Origin: Aphelocoma coerulescens
Lineage: Eukaryota; Chordata; Aves; Passeriformes; Corvidae
Assembly: GCF_041296385.1 (NCBI RefSeq)
Contig: NW_027184085.1
Span: 52,357,109 to 52,421,108 of the forward strand
Direction: 5' to 3'
Length of the DNA stretch: 64,000 nucleotides
In this document: positions 59,420 through 64,000 of the stretch, piece after piece
How positions within the stretch are numbered: the first letter of the stretch is position 1
How the letters are laid out: each line of letters starts with the position of its first letter
Notes under the pieces: model-generated
What the model was told of the DNA's origin: nothing
Databases searched by the model: none
The model's input: the letters and a program-made list of their open reading frames with translations, nothing else
Translations under genes and position numbers: made by a program

Positions 59420-62387
59420 GATATATCAATGCTATGGAGAACAGAGATGCATCAAAATTCTGCAAATGAACATGACTTTACACAGAATTTTACACATCTA
59501 CATACATGAATGTACACAGGTTTTGGACTATCTGCCTACCGTCAGAACGTGAAACTGGGCATCAAACTGGGCATTCCAAGTTGGGACTTCAGTCTTCACT
59601 AGTAATGCTTGTTGCTTATTGACTGTGTAATGCTCTTTTGGCAGCCCCCCCTCATGCCGCTGCCTTCCACTGGCATCATGCTTGCTCACACAGTCTTCTC
59701 CCTCTTTGGTCGGTGCTCAGGTCCCGGATGATGTGTAGTTTAGATGGAGAGCCTGTAAAATCCTTCAAGTGACAGATTATGCTCGGAAGTCAGCTGTTCA
59801 TGTATTTTAGTAGACAGCAGTAATCTTCAGAAAACTCATGGATAAAAATCAGAAAGGTAGTGCTGGTATTTCCAGACATTGTTTTCAGTTTTAACTATTC
59901 TCATTAACAGGATGATTATGGCTTTTCACAGGTAACCAGAAAAATGACCACATGCATACACTTTGCCACAAGGACAATGATCCTGTGACCAATCAGATCA
60001 TCTGACCTGCCAAAGAACATTTCGTTTTGGTAACTGCTGCTAAGTATTCATGATACACAAAGTCTTTTCCACTCTAGAGCATTCTTCAAATTCAGACTTA
60101 TTAGAGTTTCTTCAATAACACAAACAAGTAGCTTAAAAATATAACTTGTAATTTGTTTATCATTTATTTATTTAAATGATTTATTTAAATGATTTATTAA
60201 ATCATCCTTTCACTGTTTATTAATTTTTCAAATACAATGGCAGAAATCAAAAACAAATACAACAGATGAAGCATAATAGATGCATTCTGTGATATTATGG
60301 TTAAATATGTTTTCCAAAGAATTTAATTTTAATTATAAGAAATGTGTCAAGAGATTTAACTTTAGTTCTTAAAAATAATTTTTTCACCAAATAAAAGCAA
60401 ACAAACTTACCTGTATTCAGACTGCTTTTATTTTCACTTTCAGAAAATACCCTCGATAATTTGGCTTCTGAGAATGAATGATACTACAGTAAAATAACCA
60501 CATATATTTTGCAGGTTAGAGATAGAAATACTTTTTTGTACATCTTCTGTTCCATCAGGTACATATTTAAAATTGAAGTGCCGATTCAAGCCAATCACAA
60601 ACAACCTTCAGAATAAACTCCTTTTATCAGGGAAGTCCCATTGGCTTGGGAAATTGTTCTGAGCAAGGTCAAGAACTTGCTTCTTGTAGATCTCTAAGGA
60701 TCTGGCAAAATTAGTGTCTGACTAGGAAAACGAGTGCCTTTAGAAACTAAACTAAGAGGTAACTGTTAACACCTAACCTGTACTGTCAGCTCTCTCAATT
60801 TTAGTCTGAAGGCTATAAAAATCTCCCCATGTTCTGACAGCAGAAGTACCTGTATTCCAAATGTACTTCGTTTAACATGTAACCTTACATTCCTCAAGAA
60901 TGAAAGCTAAAAATAATACCACTTACATCTCTATTAATCCTCTGGTTGCTTAAATTTGAACTACATGTTTTCAAAGGCTCCTAACTTCTGAGGCACAGCA
61001 CACTGAATTCATGAGATGATGATTCTGATCCTAAAGAGGCTAACATTTAAAACTACACTAGGTGGTTATCTTGTAAATCTAAGACACACATAGACAGTTA
61101 GTGTGATTGAAATTAGTTCCCATTAAATAGGGAGTATTAAGGCTTCTGTCATATCTTCTTGGCTAACTGCACTTTAAAATTTTCCTTTACCTATCAGACA
61201 AGGAATAAGAAGGATGTGTAGTAGCACACAATGATAGAAAGAAATGAGTTACATTTGATGACAATATTGGTTTCATGTGTTGAAGAGTGTGGAAGGAGCA
61301 CCCAATCACACTCACACATTAACAGGTGGCAAGAGTACAGTGCTACAAAATCTGTCAGGGATGTAGAACCACCATCTACAGGTGTATTTTGAAAAATTAG
61401 AAGAGTTTATCCAATTAGCTTTCCTATCAAGACTCTTTTCTTGATCAGGTTAGTCCTGCTAAGGTTGTCCTGGCTCTTGAGAGAGAAAAAAGCACTTGTA
61501 GATACACAGAGACTTCTTACACTACCACTGATAAAGTAGAATTATGCTTCCTTAAGAGTCAGAGGCAAATCTCAATTTGTAATTAGTTGTAATTGCTAGC
61601 CTATTCTGGTAGTATTAAATTACCTCATTTTAAGATCTGATCCATTATGTTTCTAATTTTCCTCTGAGAATTTTGTCTGATAGTATTCATTTAGGAACCA
61701 CAGATACGCTGTGAAAAAACAACTAAACAATGAAACATAGACAAAACACTGGATTGTATAAAACTTCATTGAGACTAAAAGATATTTTGAATCTCAGAAG
61801 TCTAAAAAACAGTGTCCTATTGAGTTTTTGGGAATATTTCCCAATGGACATGGAAAAAAGTCTGAAGAGAGCGTTAGCCCTTATATACATCACTAATAAA
61901 ACAAATAGTTCATGCCCTCATGTCCTTATCATGTTTTTCACTTCCACAATCGATTCATGCTGGAGTCGTTTCAGCCCAGTAATACCTACCCATGACATAA
62001 ATTATTAGAAATAGGATGTTTCCTATTGATATTCTTTGTCCTTACTCTTTTATCTAGAGGATGTGTTGCAATATAATACTAAAAGGTGTTTATATCCTTT
62101 TTCTCCATAGTAATCTGTACACATTTGACATTCAGTTATACATTTTGTCAGATCTCCCCTAAGTAAATGTCTTTTAACTGTTAGTGGAAGGGTGGTGTTT
62201 AATTTTTGCAACATTACTTTTAGTCCATGTGTTTTAAACCTCCTTTAAAAAATAAGCAAATATGCCTACCTAGATAAAATTCTCTTTTAATTGAGAGGAA
62301 GCTGAGCACTAATGAAAAGCCATATTGACTTCCCACGACCAATAGACCACACTGCTCCAGAGCTCATCATTTAACTGACAAAAGATC
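59420..62387. other. No gene recognised; AT-rich DNA
   Basis: AT-rich single-copy DNA with a 13-bp tandem repeat at 60166-60204. No exon or RNA gene recognised. Confidence 0.42.
60166..60204. repeat. 13-bp tandem repeat
   Basis: Two exact units of atttatttaaatg followed by a partial third. The unit is itself close to palindromic. Confidence 0.85.
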
Positions 62388-62962
62388 AGAGCGAGATGAA
62401 CAGCAGAACCCAGAGGATTGTAATTAGTGGGACAGGGTCCAGTTGGCCTGTCCTAGTGGTGTCTCCCAAGGTTCAGTACTGGGCCCGGTCTTGTTTAACT
62501 TATCAGTCAATGACTTGGATGAAGGGGCAGAGGCTTCCTCAGCAATGTCACTGACAACACAAAGCTGGGAGGAGTGGCCGATGCCCCAGAGGGCCGTGCA
62601 GCCCTTCAGAAGGACCTTGACAGGCTGGAGAGACGGGCAGGGAGGAACCTTCTGAAATTCAGCAAAGGCAGATGCAGGGTCCTGCACCTGGGGAGGAGCA
62701 AGCCCAGGCACCAGCACAGGCTGGGGGTGACCTGCTGGAAAGCAGCTCTGTGGAGGAGCTGGGGGTGCTGGTGGACAACAAGATCTCTTGGTGACCAAGG
62801 CCTGTGCATTTGGATGACCATTGCCAACAGGTCAAGGGAGGTGATCCTGCCCCTCTACTCAGCCCTGGTGAGGCAGGGCTGTGAGTCCTGTGTCCACTTC
62901 TGGGCTCCTCAGAAGACAGACCAGGAGCTCCTGGAGCAGGTCCAGTGGAGGGCACTGGAGAC
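62388..62962 (+). mobile_element. CR1 LINE internal fragment, reverse transcriptase C-terminal half
   Basis: Sense CR1 ORF2: ggttcagtactgggcccggt (the conserved QGSVLGPVLFN motif is readable), tcagtcaatgacttggatga, and then AALQKDLDRLERRAGRNLLKF-like and SALVRQGCESCVHFWAP segments. The catalytic FADD segment is deleted or scrambled near 62545. Both ends are truncated: the 3' untranslated region is missing and the sequence stops near 62962. Missing 3' ends are unusual for CR1, which normally loses its 5' end. Confidence 0.88.
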
Positions 62963-64000
62963 AAAAAGATCAAAGAGAAATAAAAGCTAAGTGTTTAAAC
63001 TGGTCAAAAATATGTCCTGAAAATAAGATAAAAAATAAGATAGAAGTCAGACAGACATAATAAATATCTGACAGAGCATTTCAAGTTTCAGGAGAGGAGA
63101 AAAAAGCCACTGCTACACAGTAAGTTTAATTCTGGTCATTTAGTGCTTCACATGTCTGAATGGCACTCTTGGTCTCTTTGCTGGTAATTATGTAATAAAA
63201 AACTGGGACATGGTGTTTATTATTATTTTTGCTCTTTTTAAAATCCATTGTAAACATAGCCTAAACAAACCAAACTTCCAACTAAACTAAGAGGTAAAAT
63301 AGTACAAGGATTGATATTCTGAAAAATATCTGTATGTCTTCTGCTATGAAAGTGCTCTGAAAATAAATTCATTCTAAGACCAGTGCCAATGAATGAGGCA
63401 AATCTTACTTCAAACGGTTATGTTCTGTTAATATAAATATGGTGACTACTAGGTTCTGGGACAAATGAAGAAAGGAAAACCTGAAAAAGAAAGGGAATCT
63501 GGCAGTTGATAGAAATAGGACAAATACTGTGACAAATCTGTCAAGTGCAGATACTGTCACAATGAGGTAAAGTACCATTAAATTAGAAATGGAAATGATA
63601 CACTATTTAAGCAAACTTGCAAGTGGTGAGGGAAAAGAAAATACCTGGTACCATGCCAAATGCAGCTTTCAGCTTTAGGAGGAACATTCATCAGATTCAG
63701 TAAGGACAGGGTCAAATATATACAGCAGTTTCCACAACAACTAAGAAAATGTAATATACTAGTAACTGTCACCATCAGCTTCAACTATATTATTAGCTCT
63801 CTGGATACATGTATATTATAGTCTTATGGCAAGAGAGTAACACTACATTTAAGGTTTCACTGGAGTTTTCATTTTACCAGGTTAATGTATAATTACAGAT
63901 TGAGATTATTTTAATATGTGCATACGTACAAATGTATATTAAATTACAGTTCATAGTCATATTCATACTGAATTTTTTGAAGCACCTCTGTAAAATGCTT
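62963..64000. other. No gene recognised
   Basis: AT-rich single-copy DNA to the end of the window. Confidence 0.45.

Overview
This window is intergenic or intronic DNA from a bird, most likely a passerine. The evidence is the dominance of CR1 LINE fragments whose 3' ends carry the short ATTCTRTGA-type terminal repeat, the bird-type ERVL, ERVK and ERV1 long terminal repeats (LTRs), and the AT-rich single-copy background. I found no host protein-coding exon, tRNA or rRNA that I can support. Nearly all open reading frames lie in transposable elements or simple repeats.

Layout. 1-16.7 kb: CR1 pieces in both orientations at 699-1545(-), 4776-5166(+), 7345-10110(+) and 12136-15610(-). The last is split by a 618-bp solo LTR with a 6-bp target duplication. 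16.7-19.3 kb: an old LTR is interrupted by a complete but unusual retrovirus-like element (copy A, 16953-19149, minus strand). 19.3-49.5 kb: mostly unremarkable AT-rich DNA with short CR1 tails, a 274-bp (TCTCC)n tract at 24676-24949, an ERVL solo LTR at 25246-25811 with a 5-bp target duplication, and a perfect 15-bp hairpin at 28808-28841. 49.5-51.9 kb: a second, young element of the same family (copy B, 49569-51827, minus strand). 51.9-64 kb: an A/C-only tract, more CR1 fragments, and one TATA-containing solo LTR at 58853-59410.

The main result is the pair of related minus-strand elements, A and B. Each has two ~275-bp LTRs, a 6-bp target duplication (acagcc for A, ggtttg for B), a primer-binding site just inside the 5' LTR and a conserved GTGAGT donor. 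Neither has pol or env. In copy B the internal region is one open frame of 460 codons. Residues 1-99 look like a retroviral matrix-type Gag N-terminus, residues ~100-307 are an arginine-rich GC-rich linker, and residues ~310-396 are a cold-shock domain of the vertebrate Y-box (YBX) type with its RNA-binding aromatic residues intact. A Pro/Phe/Tyr-rich tail follows. Copy B's two LTRs read as identical over 275 bp, so it is a recent insertion. Copy A is older: its Gag start is lost and its frame is broken, but it still has an open 173-codon cold-shock frame. I infer a non-autonomous endogenous retrovirus lineage that captured a host Y-box gene, formed a Gag/Y-box fusion, and was copied at least twice, presumably using proteins supplied by a helper retrovirus.
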